Positions 1 through 6,358 of a stretch of DNA of 8,283 nucleotides are shown here, piece by piece (position 1 is the first letter of the stretch; each line of letters begins with the position of its first letter). Source of the stretch: an uncultured Anaerococcus sp. (GTDB lineage Bacteria; Bacillota; Clostridia; Tissierellales; Peptoniphilaceae); NCBI GenBank assembly GCA_943913325.1, contig CALTXP010000069.1, positions 1-8,283 on the forward strand, written 5' to 3'. The notes beneath the pieces were generated by a model that saw only the letters and a program-made list of their open reading frames with translations, had not been told where the DNA came from and searched no databases. The position numbers and the translations under genes are program-made.

Positions 1-35
1 TGAAATAGCTTTTTTTAAGTGTAAATGGAGGGAAA

Positions 36-1145
36 ATGCAAGATCCATATGAAGTACTAGGTGTATCAAAAGACGCTACAGATGCAGAGATTAAAAGAGA
101 ATACAGAAAACTTGCTAAAAAATATCATCCTGATCTAAATCCAGGTGATAAAGAAGCAGAGCAAAAATTTAAAGAAGCTACTTTAAGCTATGAAATTTTA
201 TCGGATAAAGAAAAAAGAGCCAAATATGATAGATATGGCGATTCTGCTTTTGAGAATGGTGGAGCAGGATACGGTGATTTTTCTAGTGGATTTGGAGATA
301 TATTTGGTGATATATTTTCTGACTTGTTTAGTGGTGGAAGCAGTCAATCTAATCGTCCTAGAAAAGGAAGTGATATCCAACAGGTTATTAAACTTAGCTT
401 TGCAGAAGCTGCTTTTGGTGTAAGTAAAGAGATACAAGTAAGAAGAGAAGTAGAATGTGAAACCTGTAATGGAACAGGTGCAAAAGATAAAAACTCTATC
501 CATACATGTGAAACTTGTGGAGGAACTGGTGTTGTTAATGAAGTAAGTCAAACACCTTTAGGAAGAATTAGTAGGACTGTTACATGTAGAGAATGTAATG
601 GTAGCGGTAAGATTATAGATGACCCATGTAAGGTATGCCATGGAGAAGGAACTATATATAAATCAGAACATATTAAAATTGATATTCCTTCAGGGGTAGA
701 GTCCAATAATGTAATGAGGATTTCTAATAAAGGTAATGCAGGTGAAAATGGAGGTCCAAATGGAGACCTTTATGTGATAATGGAAGTTTTAGATCATGAA
801 ATATTTAAACGTGATGGTTTAGATATCTATTATGATATGCCTATATCATTTACAATTGCTGCTCTAGGAGGAGAAATAGAAATCCCAACTTTAAAGGAAA
901 CCAGAAAATTTGATATACCAGCAGGAACTCAAACAGGGACTAAATTTAAACTAAAAAAAGAGGGAATTACTGACGGAAGAACAAATAGAACAGGTGATCT
1001 TTACTTCTATGTCAAGCTTATAACACCTACAAAATTAAATAAAGAACAGAAGGAAGCCTTGGAAGCTTATGCTAATACTCTAGGTGAAGAAGTTTCCAAT
1101 CATCAAAAAGGCTTCTTATCTAAATTAAAGGATTTCTTTGAATAA
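36..1145 (+). CDS. dnaJ: Chaperone protein DnaJ (Hsp40), full length
   Basis: Cytosolic J-domain co-chaperone that delivers unfolded clients to DnaK and stimulates its ATPase. The 369 residues show the full type I layout: J domain about 3-68 with the HPD motif at 31-33; Gly/Phe-rich linker about 71-103; four CxxCxGxG zinc-binding repeats starting at residues 141, 158, 184 and 198; then the two C-terminal substrate-binding domains from about 208. Length is normal for the family. The start is set by GGAGGG at 27-32, only 3 bases before the ATG, and by the typical opening MQDPYEVLGV. dnaK and grpE usually lie just upstream and would be outside the window. The stop codon shares one base with the next gene, mtaB, so the two are probably cotranscribed and translationally coupled. 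No promoter is visible in the 35 upstream bases. Nothing looks broken. Identity is certain. Confidence 0.98.
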   Translation: MQDPYEVLGVSKDATDAEIKREYRKLAKKYHPDLNPGDKEAEQKFKEATLSYEILSDKEKRAKYDRYGDSAFENGGAGYGDFSSGFGDIFGDIFSDLFSGGSSQSNRPRKGSDIQQVIKLSFAEAAFGVSKEIQVRREVECETCNGTGAKDKNSIHTCETCGGTGVVNEVSQTPLGRISRTVTCRECNGSGKIIDDPCKVCHGEGTIYKSEHIKIDIPSGVESNNVMRISNKGNAGENGGPNGDLYVIMEVLDHEIFKRDGLDIYYDMPISFTIAALGGEIEIPTLKETRKFDIPAGTQTGTKFKLKKEGITDGRTNRTGDLYFYVKLITPTKLNKEQKEALEAYANTLGEEVSNHQKGFLSKLKDFFE

Positions 1146-2446
1146 TGTCTTATAGCTTTAATATAATAACCCTAGGGTGTAAGGTAAATCAATACGAATC
1201 AGAAGCTGTAGAGGAACTTTTTTTACAAAAAGGCTATCAGAAAAAGTCAACTAGGGCTGATATTTATGTAATAAATACATGTACTGTTACTAATATGAGT
1301 GATAGGAAAAGTAGGCAAATGATATCTAGAGCTCGCCGTGATAATCCAGATTCAGTTATAGCTGTTATGGGATGCTATTCTCAAGTAAAACCAGAAGAAG
1401 TAGCTGGCATTGATGGAGTTGATATAGTTCTTGGTTCTCGTAATAAGGAAAGTGTAGTGGAGCTTTGTGAGGATATATTACAAAATAAAAGTGTAAGTGA
1501 TAAAATCATAGCACCAAGTGAAACAAAAAGCTTCGAAGAATTACAAATTTCAAATCAAACAGAAATGACTAGAGCCTATCTTAAAATCCAAGACGGTTGT
1601 AATATGTACTGCTCATATTGTCTTATTCCTTATGCTAGGGGAAATATAGTAAGCCGTGATATTAAAGATATAGCAGATGAGTCCAAGAGGCTTGCAGCAA
1701 ATGGATTTAAGGAGATAGTATTAACTGGGATCCATGTATCAAGCTTTGGAAAAGATCTTGATGAAGATATAAGCTTAATAGATGCTATTGAAGAAGTTTC
1801 AAAAGTAGATGGTATAGAAAGAATAAGGTTATCATCCATGGAGCCTCGCCATATTACTCGTGATTTCCTAGAAAGAATGAAGGCTACTGGCAAGGCCTGT
1901 GACCACTTCCACCTATCCCTACAATCAGGATCAGATGATATTCTAAAAACTATGAACAGGAAATATGATACTAGTATTTTTAAAGAAAAAATCGAATTAA
2001 TACGTGATGTATTCCCAAATGCAGGGCTTACTACTGATATCATAGTAGGATTTCCAGGAGAAAGTGAACAAAACCATAAGCAAACCATGGACTTTGTAAA
2101 AGATATCAACTTTGCTAAAACCCACCTATTCAAATACTCACCAAGAGAGGGCACTCGTGCTGCCAAGATGGGTGGTCAGATTAATGGTAATATCAAAAAA
2201 GATAGGCTCCATAATTTAGAAAAAATAGAAAAGAAAAATAGGATTGGATTTTTAGAAAAACAACTAGGAGAAACTCTATCAGTACTTATCGAATCTAAGT
2301 CAGACCTTGAAGGTTACAGTGGAGGATATTCTACAAATTACCTAAAGGTAAATGTAAAAGAGGATGTATCAGCAAATACCATAGTGGATGTAAGGATTAC
2401 TGATATAAAAGATGATGAATTAATAGGAGAGGTAATACAAAACTAA
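1145..2446 (+). CDS. mtaB: tRNA t6A37 methylthiotransferase MtaB
   Basis: Radical-SAM iron-sulfur enzyme that adds a methylthio group to t6A at position 37 of ANN-decoding tRNAs, giving ms2t6A, which steadies codon-anticodon pairing. The N-terminal domain (about 1-110) carries three cluster-binding cysteines, C12 in TLGCKVNQYES, C46 in NTCTVTN and C77 in MGCYSQ. The radical-SAM core has CxxxCxxC at C152, C156 and C159, and SLQSGSD near 259-265. A TRAM RNA-binding domain fills about 370-433. The opening TLGCKVNQYES and the length (433 residues) favour MtaB over MiaB or RimO; this is family knowledge and was not tested by alignment. The ATG overlaps the dnaJ stop as TAATG; an AAAGGA at 1127-1132 inside dnaJ, 12 bases upstream, is a rather distant ribosome binding site, so coupling to dnaJ translation is likely. 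prmA and rsmE, often found between these two genes, are absent here. Confidence 0.95.
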   Translation: MSYSFNIITLGCKVNQYESEAVEELFLQKGYQKKSTRADIYVINTCTVTNMSDRKSRQMISRARRDNPDSVIAVMGCYSQVKPEEVAGIDGVDIVLGSRNKESVVELCEDILQNKSVSDKIIAPSETKSFEELQISNQTEMTRAYLKIQDGCNMYCSYCLIPYARGNIVSRDIKDIADESKRLAANGFKEIVLTGIHVSSFGKDLDEDISLIDAIEEVSKVDGIERIRLSSMEPRHITRDFLERMKATGKACDHFHLSLQSGSDDILKTMNRKYDTSIFKEKIELIRDVFPNAGLTTDIIVGFPGESEQNHKQTMDFVKDINFAKTHLFKYSPREGTRAAKMGGQINGNIKKDRLHNLEKIEKKNRIGFLEKQLGETLSVLIESKSDLEGYSGGYSTNYLKVNVKEDVSANTIVDVRITDIKDDELIGEVIQN

Positions 2447-2503
2447 GATACTGTAATTATAATTTATAATTTCTAATAATTGTTAGATTTAACTACTATA
2501 GAG

Positions 2504-2509
2504 TATATA
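2504..2509 (+). promoter_or_regulatory. Weak candidate promoter for the small membrane-protein gene
   Basis: TATATA here can serve as a -10 box, with TTGTTA at 2480-2485 as a -35 box and an 18-base spacer. The 133 bases between mtaB and the next gene hold no strong terminator, so readthrough from dnaJ-mtaB is an alternative. The region is so AT-rich that such matches arise by chance. Confidence 0.3.
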
Positions 2510-2579
2510 TATGTAATGAAATGTATAGGGCAATATATAAGAAGTTTAGTTTTATTTATACAATTTAAAGGAGTTTACA

Positions 2580-2960
2580 ATGTTTTTTGATAGTATAAAG
2601 TATTTTTTTTGGTTTATATTAACTCAAAACAATGAAATAGAATATGAATCTAAAATTTCTAGACTTGTTGTTAATATACTTAGTATATTATTAAGTGTTG
2701 TATTTAGTATTTTATTTTATTATTTGATGGAAAGATTTGATATAAACGAAGTTATAAAGAAGATAATATTTATCTATTTAGTCTTAGGAGCTTTTTCTTC
2801 TATGCCTAGTGAAAGTATCTACCTAAACAAGAATCATAAAGCAACAGTTGGGCTATTAATTCCCTTCGGCTCATTTAAATTTGTGCTAATAGCTCCTGTT
2901 TATTTATTTAAATATTGTTTAAATATAGCAAGAAAAGAAAATAAGATAGAAGATAATTAA
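2580..2960 (+). CDS. Small three-helix membrane protein, function unknown
   Basis: I do not recognise this 126-residue protein. An AAAGGAG at 2567-2573 with 6-base spacing, directly before the ATG, makes it a convincing gene. Hydrophobic stretches at about 28-50, 60-78 and 88-113 look like three membrane helices, following an aromatic, possibly amphipathic N-terminus (FFDSIKYFFWF). The loop after helix 1 contains ERFDINE, the loop before helix 3 has YLNKNHK, and the C-terminus is charged (ARKENKIEDN). There is no lipobox, cleavable signal peptide or enzyme motif. It stands alone between mtaB and a convergent reductase gene, so the context does not suggest a partner. Codon use is very AT-rich (many TTT, ATA and TTA), which partly follows from the hydrophobic content and so is not clear proof of transfer. 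It could be a transporter accessory, a small toxin-like membrane protein or a remnant; none of these is supported by a motif. Confidence 0.82.
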   Translation: MFFDSIKYFFWFILTQNNEIEYESKISRLVVNILSILLSVVFSILFYYLMERFDINEVIKKIIFIYLVLGAFSSMPSESIYLNKNHKATVGLLIPFGSFKFVLIAPVYLFKYCLNIARKENKIEDN

Positions 2961-2993
2961 TAGATACAAAAATAGAATAAGTATAAGCTAAAT

Positions 2994-3035
2994 AAAAGTG
3001 GAAACTAAGATAATATTATCTTAGTTTCCACTTTT
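2994..3035. terminator. Perfect 42-base palindrome, bidirectional terminator
   Basis: The left arm 2994-3014 (AAAAGTGGAAACTAAGATAAT) is exactly complementary to the right arm 3015-3035, with no mismatch and no formal loop; in RNA the central bases would open. The A-run at one end and T-run at the other read as U-tracts on both strands. It sits between the stop codons of two convergent genes (ends at 2960 and 3055), so it most likely terminates both. Confidence 0.88.
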
Positions 3036-3054
3036 GCTTTATAGTATTATTTTA

Positions 3055-3726
3055 TTATTTAACTTCTTCTAAAGCTTCTCTTATATCTGTATCACCTGCT
3101 ACAATTTGGATTTCTTGGTTTTGGTATCCATCGCTTAATAGAAGATTTGCCACTACAGCTGCTACATCTTGTCTAGATATAGATTTCTCCATAGCAAGTT
3201 TTGTTGAGTGTGTATCTACAACTTCAATACTTCCTTGGCCTGGATCATCATTTAGTGTAGATGGATGGATGATTGTATAGGTCAGTCCAGAATTATTTTT
3301 TAGGTATAAGTCTGCATAGTGCTTAGCGATAGTGTATGTTTTTATAGGATCATCTGGATTTTCTACTGCTACCCTTGAGGAATCCCAAGTAGAAACCATG
3401 TAGTATTGCTTGATTCCTGCTTTTTTACTAGCTTCCATAGTTTTGACAGCACCATCTAGGTCTACCTTTATAGTAGTTTCAGCTCCACCTTTTCCGCCTG
3501 CTCCTATAGAAAATAAGACCTTGTCATAATCTTTAAAGATATCAGCCATATCATCTATAGGATCATTGGCAACATCTATCAATTTTGCATCTATATTTTT
3601 ATCTTTAAGCTCCTTAAGTTTCTTATCATCTCTTACACTAGCTGTAAAATCTGCATTATTTTCCTTAAGTATTTGGGTAATTTTGCTTCCAACTCCACCG
3701 TTGGATCCTAATATTAAAGTTTTCAT
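3055..3726 (-). CDS. Atypical short-chain dehydrogenase/reductase (NAD(P)H-binding)
   Basis: Cytosolic Rossmann-fold protein of the atypical SDR / NAD(P)H-binding group (YwnB- or YtfG-like); substrate unknown. The nucleotide motif GSNGGVG (G7, G10, G13) opens the protein right after strand 1 (MKTLIL). LFSIGAG at 71-77 is the fourth-strand region. STWDSS at 112-117 and a YxxxK pair, Y131 and K135, match the SDR catalytic positions, and IIHPSTL at 152-158 is the usual following motif. SISRQDVAAVVANLL near 182-196 is typical of this group. The 223 residues are a normal full length, without the C-terminal extension of epimerases. The start is supported by AAAGGA (complement of 3733-3738), 6 bases from the ATG. 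It is transcribed alone, divergent from the HIT gene and convergent with the membrane-protein gene. Relatives are described as stress-linked reductases or sugar-epimerase-like proteins; its reaction cannot be read from the sequence. Confidence 0.9.
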   Translation of the reverse strand: MKTLILGSNGGVGSKITQILKENNADFTASVRDDKKLKELKDKNIDAKLIDVANDPIDDMADIFKDYDKVLFSIGAGGKGGAETTIKVDLDGAVKTMEASKKAGIKQYYMVSTWDSSRVAVENPDDPIKTYTIAKHYADLYLKNNSGLTYTIIHPSTLNDDPGQGSIEVVDTHSTKLAMEKSISRQDVAAVVANLLLSDGYQNQEIQIVAGDTDIREALEEVK

Positions 3727-3808
3727 TATACATCCTTTCCTTTTACTTTACATACTTACCCATTATCAAATAATTTATCATAGGATGTTCATTTACCAAT
3801 CATTTTTG

Positions 3809-3837
3809 TTGACTGAGATTTTTTTATGTGGTATTAT
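3809..3837 (+). promoter_or_regulatory. Sigma-A-type promoter of the HIT-rpsU operon
   Basis: TTGACT at 3809-3814 and TATTAT at 3832-3837 are separated by exactly 17 bases, giving the best promoter in the window. Transcription would begin near 3843-3845, leaving a leader of only about 15 bases that is mostly the ribosome binding site GGGGGTGA at 3848-3855. There is no room for a leader-based switch. Confidence 0.82.
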
Positions 3838-3858
3838 ATATAGCAATGGGGGTGAAGT

Positions 3859-4194
3859 ATGGATTGTGTATTTTGTAAGATTGTAGATAAAGATATACCA
3901 TCTGATACAATTTACGAAGATGATCAAATAATTGCATTCAATGATTTAGATCCACAAGCACCTATCCATTTTCTTGTTATACCAAAAAAGCACATAACAA
4001 GTTTAGCTACGCTCGAAGATAGTGACAGTGACCTTATAGCTCATATCATGAAGTCTATAAAAAAGCTTGCAAAAGAAAAAGGACTAGAATCCTATAGAGT
4101 TGTTACTAATATCGGCGAAGACGGGGGACAAAGCGTTCCTCACTTGCATTTTCATGTACTAGGCGGCAGATCATTTAACTGGCCACCAGGCTGA
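3859..4194 (+). CDS. HIT-family (HinT-like) purine nucleoside phosphoramidase
   Basis: Histidine-triad nucleotide-binding protein of the HinT branch, a small cytosolic homodimer that hydrolyses AMP-N phosphoramidates and acyl-adenylates. The triad HLHFHVLGG has H95, H97 and H99, with the middle histidine H97 as the expected nucleophile. The first lines show CVFCKI (C3, C6), typical of the zinc-carrying Firmicute HIT proteins, and IPKKHI with H45 as a possible further zinc ligand. FNDLDPQAPIHFLVIPK near 27-43 and the C-terminal WPPG are also family hallmarks. The 111 residues are full length. GGGGGTGA precedes the ATG by 3 bases. It is the first gene after a strong promoter and lies 53 bases before rpsU, with no terminator between them, so the two are probably cotranscribed; HIT next to rpsU is a common clostridial arrangement. 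The native substrate is unknown. Confidence 0.95.
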   Translation: MDCVFCKIVDKDIPSDTIYEDDQIIAFNDLDPQAPIHFLVIPKKHITSLATLEDSDSDLIAHIMKSIKKLAKEKGLESYRVVTNIGEDGGQSVPHLHFHVLGGRSFNWPPG

Positions 4195-4233
4195 TACGCC
4201 ACTAGGATAAGAAAAAATTTTTGTGTTATACGA

Positions 4234-4242
4234 GAGGGGGGA
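4234..4242 (+). promoter_or_regulatory. rpsU ribosome binding site that fixes the start
   Basis: GAGGGGGGA lies 5 bases before ATG 4248. It makes that ATG the start, not the in-frame TTG at 4221, which lies upstream of this site and would add nine residues (MCYTRGGIE) not found in S21 proteins. Confidence 0.8.
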
Positions 4243-4247
4243 TAGAG

Positions 4248-4427
4248 ATGACAGAAATCAAGGTTGGAGAAAACGAATCAATCGATAGTGCAATTAAAAG
4301 ATTCAAAAGACAATGCGCAAGATCCGGTGTACTTTCTGAATACAGAAGAAGAGAACACTACGAAAAACCAAGCGTTATTAAAAAGAAAAAAAATGACGCA
4401 GCTAAAAGAAAAAACAGAAAAAAATAA
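4248..4427 (+). CDS. rpsU: 30S ribosomal protein S21
   Basis: Small-subunit ribosomal protein that binds the 30S platform near the anti-Shine-Dalgarno end of 16S rRNA and helps initiation. From ATG 4248 it has 59 residues, opening MTEIKVGENESIDSAIKRFK, with the conserved CARSGVLSEYRRREHYEKPS at about 23-42 and an extremely basic tail rich in Lys and Arg (KKKKNDAAKRKNRKK). That order and size are diagnostic of bacterial S21. It follows the HIT gene by 53 bases and is probably the second gene of that operon; a good hairpin terminator follows 10 bases after the stop. The A-rich tail codons produce long A-runs at about 4380-4423, which could allow some polymerase or ribosome slippage, although the frame is intact as read. 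Identity is certain. Confidence 0.97.
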   Translation: MTEIKVGENESIDSAIKRFKRQCARSGVLSEYRRREHYEKPSVIKKKKNDAAKRKNRKK

Positions 4428-4437
4428 TTTGAAATTT

Positions 4438-4464
4438 AAAGAGCCCTTGGGTTCTTTTTATTTT
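4438..4464 (+). terminator. Terminator of the HIT-rpsU operon
   Basis: AAAGAGCCC (4438-4446) pairs with GGGTTCTTT (4449-4457), with one G-T wobble and a tight loop, and is followed by TTATTTT. It begins 10 bases after the rpsU stop and isolates the operon from the dehydrogenase gene. Confidence 0.88.
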
Positions 4465-4490
4465 GCCTAAAAATAGGGTAGATATATTAT
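4462..4490 (+). promoter_or_regulatory. Probable promoter of the 2-hydroxyacid dehydrogenase gene
   Basis: TATTAT at 4485-4490 is a good -10 box; TTTGCC at 4462-4467, 17 bases upstream, is a poor -35. An overlapping alternative -10 is TATAAA at 4490-4495. A terminator directly upstream and the 60-base spacing make a promoter here necessary, though the exact box is uncertain. Confidence 0.55.
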
Positions 4491-4514
4491 ATAAACTATA
4501 TTAAGGAGCATTAT

Positions 4515-5498
4515 ATGAAAATATGTGTGTATAAACCACATCCTCTAGCCATAAAATATATAAAGGAATGGGAAGAAGAAAATAATATAGAAGTGGATAT
4601 AATAGATGAAGTTATAAATAATGATAATATAAATAGACTAGAGCATGCAGACGGTGTGGTATGTACGATTAAAAATTCTTTGGAAGATAATATTTATCAA
4701 AAGATTGCAGATTATGGTATAAAACAAATATCCATTACATCGGTTGGATTTGACCAAATAGACTTAGATAAAGCAAAACAATCAGGACTTATAATAACTA
4801 ATACTCCTAATTATTCGCCAGAATCTATTGCAGAGTTTACTATAATGATGATATTAAAATTACTTAAAAAGGATAGCGAAATTCAAAAAGATATGAGAAA
4901 AAAAGACTTTCGCTTTAGTGAAAATAAATTAGGGCAAACTATTAGAGGAAAAACTATTGGTATTTATGGTTTAGGCACAATAGGTTATTTAGTTGCACAA
5001 GGATTAACCGGATTTGGTGTAGAAATAATATCGACAACTCCACATCCAAAAACTTACTCAAAAAACATAGTGGATTTTGTAGAATTTGATGAACTTTTAG
5101 CAAAATCAGATATTATTACAATCCATTCAGCCTTAGTTAAAGAAAACTTCCACCAGTTTGATAAAAAAGCTTTTGACAAAATGAAGGATGGATCATTTAT
5201 TGTAAATACTTCTCGAGGTGGATTAATTGATACAAAAGCCTTATTATCATCAATTAAAAGTGGAAAGATTCATGGGGCGGCTTTAGATGTTTATGAGAAC
5301 GAAGCTGATATATATGGCTATGATAAGCCTAAATATGATGATAAGATCTTTGATAGTTTACTAGAAAATCCTAAAGTTGATATGTATAATCACGTTGCAT
5401 ATTTTACAAAAACTGCATTAGAAAATCAAATTAAATTTGCCTTAGATAATGCAGTAGAGGTTATTGAAACTGGTGATAGTGAAAATAGAGTGAATTAA
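4515..5498 (+). CDS. D-lactate dehydrogenase-like D-2-hydroxyacid dehydrogenase
   Basis: Cytosolic NAD(P)-dependent enzyme expected to interconvert a 2-oxoacid, such as pyruvate, and its D-2-hydroxyacid. The 327 residues match the D-LDH size. The catalytic domain is split (about 1-100 and 298-327) around a Rossmann domain with GLGTIG at 152-157. The three family residues are present: R234 in NTSRGG, E263 in DVYENE, and H293 in YNHVAYFT, where most members have TPH before the AFYT-like motif. PNYSPESIAEF at 98-108 and SVGFDQIDLDKAK at 76-88 are also typical. Two departures stand out: the acidic residue after the second strand, which holds the NAD ribose in D-LDH, is replaced in IISTTPHP (T174/T175); and the arginine usually preceding the VG motif is threonine (T75). 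The start has AAGGAG at 4503-4508 with 6-base spacing. It is monocistronic and convergent with rsmI. A D-hydroxyisocaproate-like or other 2-oxoacid specificity is possible. Confidence 0.88.
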   Translation: MKICVYKPHPLAIKYIKEWEEENNIEVDIIDEVINNDNINRLEHADGVVCTIKNSLEDNIYQKIADYGIKQISITSVGFDQIDLDKAKQSGLIITNTPNYSPESIAEFTIMMILKLLKKDSEIQKDMRKKDFRFSENKLGQTIRGKTIGIYGLGTIGYLVAQGLTGFGVEIISTTPHPKTYSKNIVDFVEFDELLAKSDIITIHSALVKENFHQFDKKAFDKMKDGSFIVNTSRGGLIDTKALLSSIKSGKIHGAALDVYENEADIYGYDKPKYDDKIFDSLLENPKVDMYNHVAYFTKTALENQIKFALDNAVEVIETGDSENRVN

Positions 5499-5521
5499 AA
5501 ATCGGGTTTAATGCCCGATTT
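5499..5521. terminator. Shared terminator hairpin between convergent genes
   Basis: AAATCGGG (5499-5506) pairs perfectly with CCCGATTT (5514-5521) around a 7-base loop. It starts one base after the dehydrogenase stop, and its right arm includes part of the rsmI stop codon (5520-5522). On the minus strand it is followed by a U-rich tail (TTTTTAATT from the stem end); on the plus strand the tail is weaker (TTTACTTATTT). Confidence 0.85.
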
Positions 5522-6341
5522 ACTTATTTAAATAAAGTACATATTCATATATCTCATTTTTTGAAAAATCTGTAGTTTTTTTTATATTTTTGACTATATC
5601 TTTTGTACTAAGACCTTGGTCGATTTGATTTTTAATTTCATCTTCATAGTCAGTAATTTTTAGATTATTGCTTTGCTTTTTTCCTGATAATAGCAATACA
5701 AATTCACCTTTTAAAGTTATTTCTTCTATACTTATTTTTGAAATATCTTCTAATATATATTCCTCAAATTTTTTTGTAAGCTCACGTGCTATACATAGTT
5801 TGCGATCAGAAAAATATTTCTTAAAGTCAGCTATAGTATTTTCTAAATTATGGGGGGTATCAAATATTATTGATGTTTTATTTTCATTTTCTAATTCTTT
5901 ATAAAGTTTAATCTTATCAGATTTTTTTTTAGGGATAAATCCATAGTAAGTAAATTTATTATTATCAAGTCCTGAACCTACAAGAGCTGTTATCATAGCA
6001 CTTGCACCTGGCAATATTGTATAAGATACATTTTCTTCTATACATTGTTTTATAAGTATATGACCTGGATCAGAAATACCTGGCATACCTTGGTCGGTAA
6101 TAACTCCATAAGTTTTTCCTTCTTTTACATTTTCAATAATTTCTATTGATTTACTTGTTTCATTAAATTTATGGTAAGAGGTAAGAGGCTTGTTAATTTC
6201 ATAATAATCGAGTAATTTTTTACTTTCTCTGGTGTCTTCACATGCAATAATATCTACTTTTTTTAAAGTATTTATTGCTCTAATTGTCATATCTTCCAAA
6301 TTTCCTATTGGTGTTGGAATAAAATAAATTTGATAGTCCAT
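5520..6341 (-). CDS. rsmI: 16S rRNA (cytidine-1402-2'-O)-methyltransferase RsmI
   Basis: SAM-dependent enzyme that 2'-O-methylates C1402 of 16S rRNA in the P-site region of the decoding centre, tuning start-codon choice and fidelity. From ATG 6341 it has 273 residues, normal for RsmI, with the tetrapyrrole-methylase fold: FIPTPIGNLEDMT at 7-19, ACEDTRESKKLL at 33-44, ITDQGMPGISDPG at 81-93, LPGASA at 110-115, ARELTKKFEE at 185-194 and KGEFVLLLSG at 211-220. The C-terminal 45 residues look like the small helical RsmI tail. The ATG at 6341 is preferred because AAAGGAG (complement of 6347-6353) stands 5 bases before it and MDYQIYFIPTPIGN is the usual opening; a further in-frame ATG at 6368 would add nine residues and start inside a terminator hairpin. 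A small oddity is DQG where most members have DAG. It is convergent with the dehydrogenase gene and downstream of the flavoprotein gene. Confidence 0.95.
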   Translation of the reverse strand: MDYQIYFIPTPIGNLEDMTIRAINTLKKVDIIACEDTRESKKLLDYYEINKPLTSYHKFNETSKSIEIIENVKEGKTYGVITDQGMPGISDPGHILIKQCIEENVSYTILPGASAMITALVGSGLDNNKFTYYGFIPKKKSDKIKLYKELENENKTSIIFDTPHNLENTIADFKKYFSDRKLCIARELTKKFEEYILEDISKISIEEITLKGEFVLLLSGKKQSNNLKITDYEDEIKNQIDQGLSTKDIVKNIKKTTDFSKNEIYEYVLYLNK

Positions 6342-6346
6342 AAAAT

Positions 6347-6353
6347 CTCCTTT
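6347..6353 (-). promoter_or_regulatory. rsmI ribosome binding site that fixes the start
   Basis: The complement reads AAAGGAG, five bases before ATG 6341. It rules out the upstream in-frame ATG at 6368, which has no comparable site. Confidence 0.85.
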
Positions 6354-6358
6354 AATTA

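Noticed and set aside
1..35. Possible tail of an upstream gene such as dnaK
   Set aside because: TGA and TAG codons occur, but 35 bases are too few to show coding sequence or identify a gene.
198..551. Open frame on the minus strand inside dnaJ
   Set aside because: It lies wholly opposite the J, Gly/Phe and zinc-finger region of dnaJ, has no ribosome binding site and no domain; a shadow of the real gene.
1630..2166. 178-codon open frame on the minus strand inside mtaB
   Set aside because: Antisense to the radical-SAM core, with no recognisable domain; the plus-strand gene explains the sequence.
2455..2471. Small AT-only inverted repeat AATTATA-ATT-TATAATT after mtaB
   Set aside because: No G-C pairs and no T-run, so too unstable to call a terminator; expected by chance in such AT-rich DNA.
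3763..3780. Two TTATCA direct repeats 12 bases apart between the divergent SDR and HIT genes
   Set aside because: Could be an operator, but the motif is short and AT-rich and matches no known regulator with confidence.
4221..4247. Extended rpsU start at TTG 4221
   Set aside because: It would place the strong GAGGGGGGA site inside the gene and add residues foreign to S21.
4264..4470. Second plus-strand frame overlapping rpsU
   Set aside because: It is rpsU shifted in frame and runs through the terminator hairpin; no ribosome binding site.
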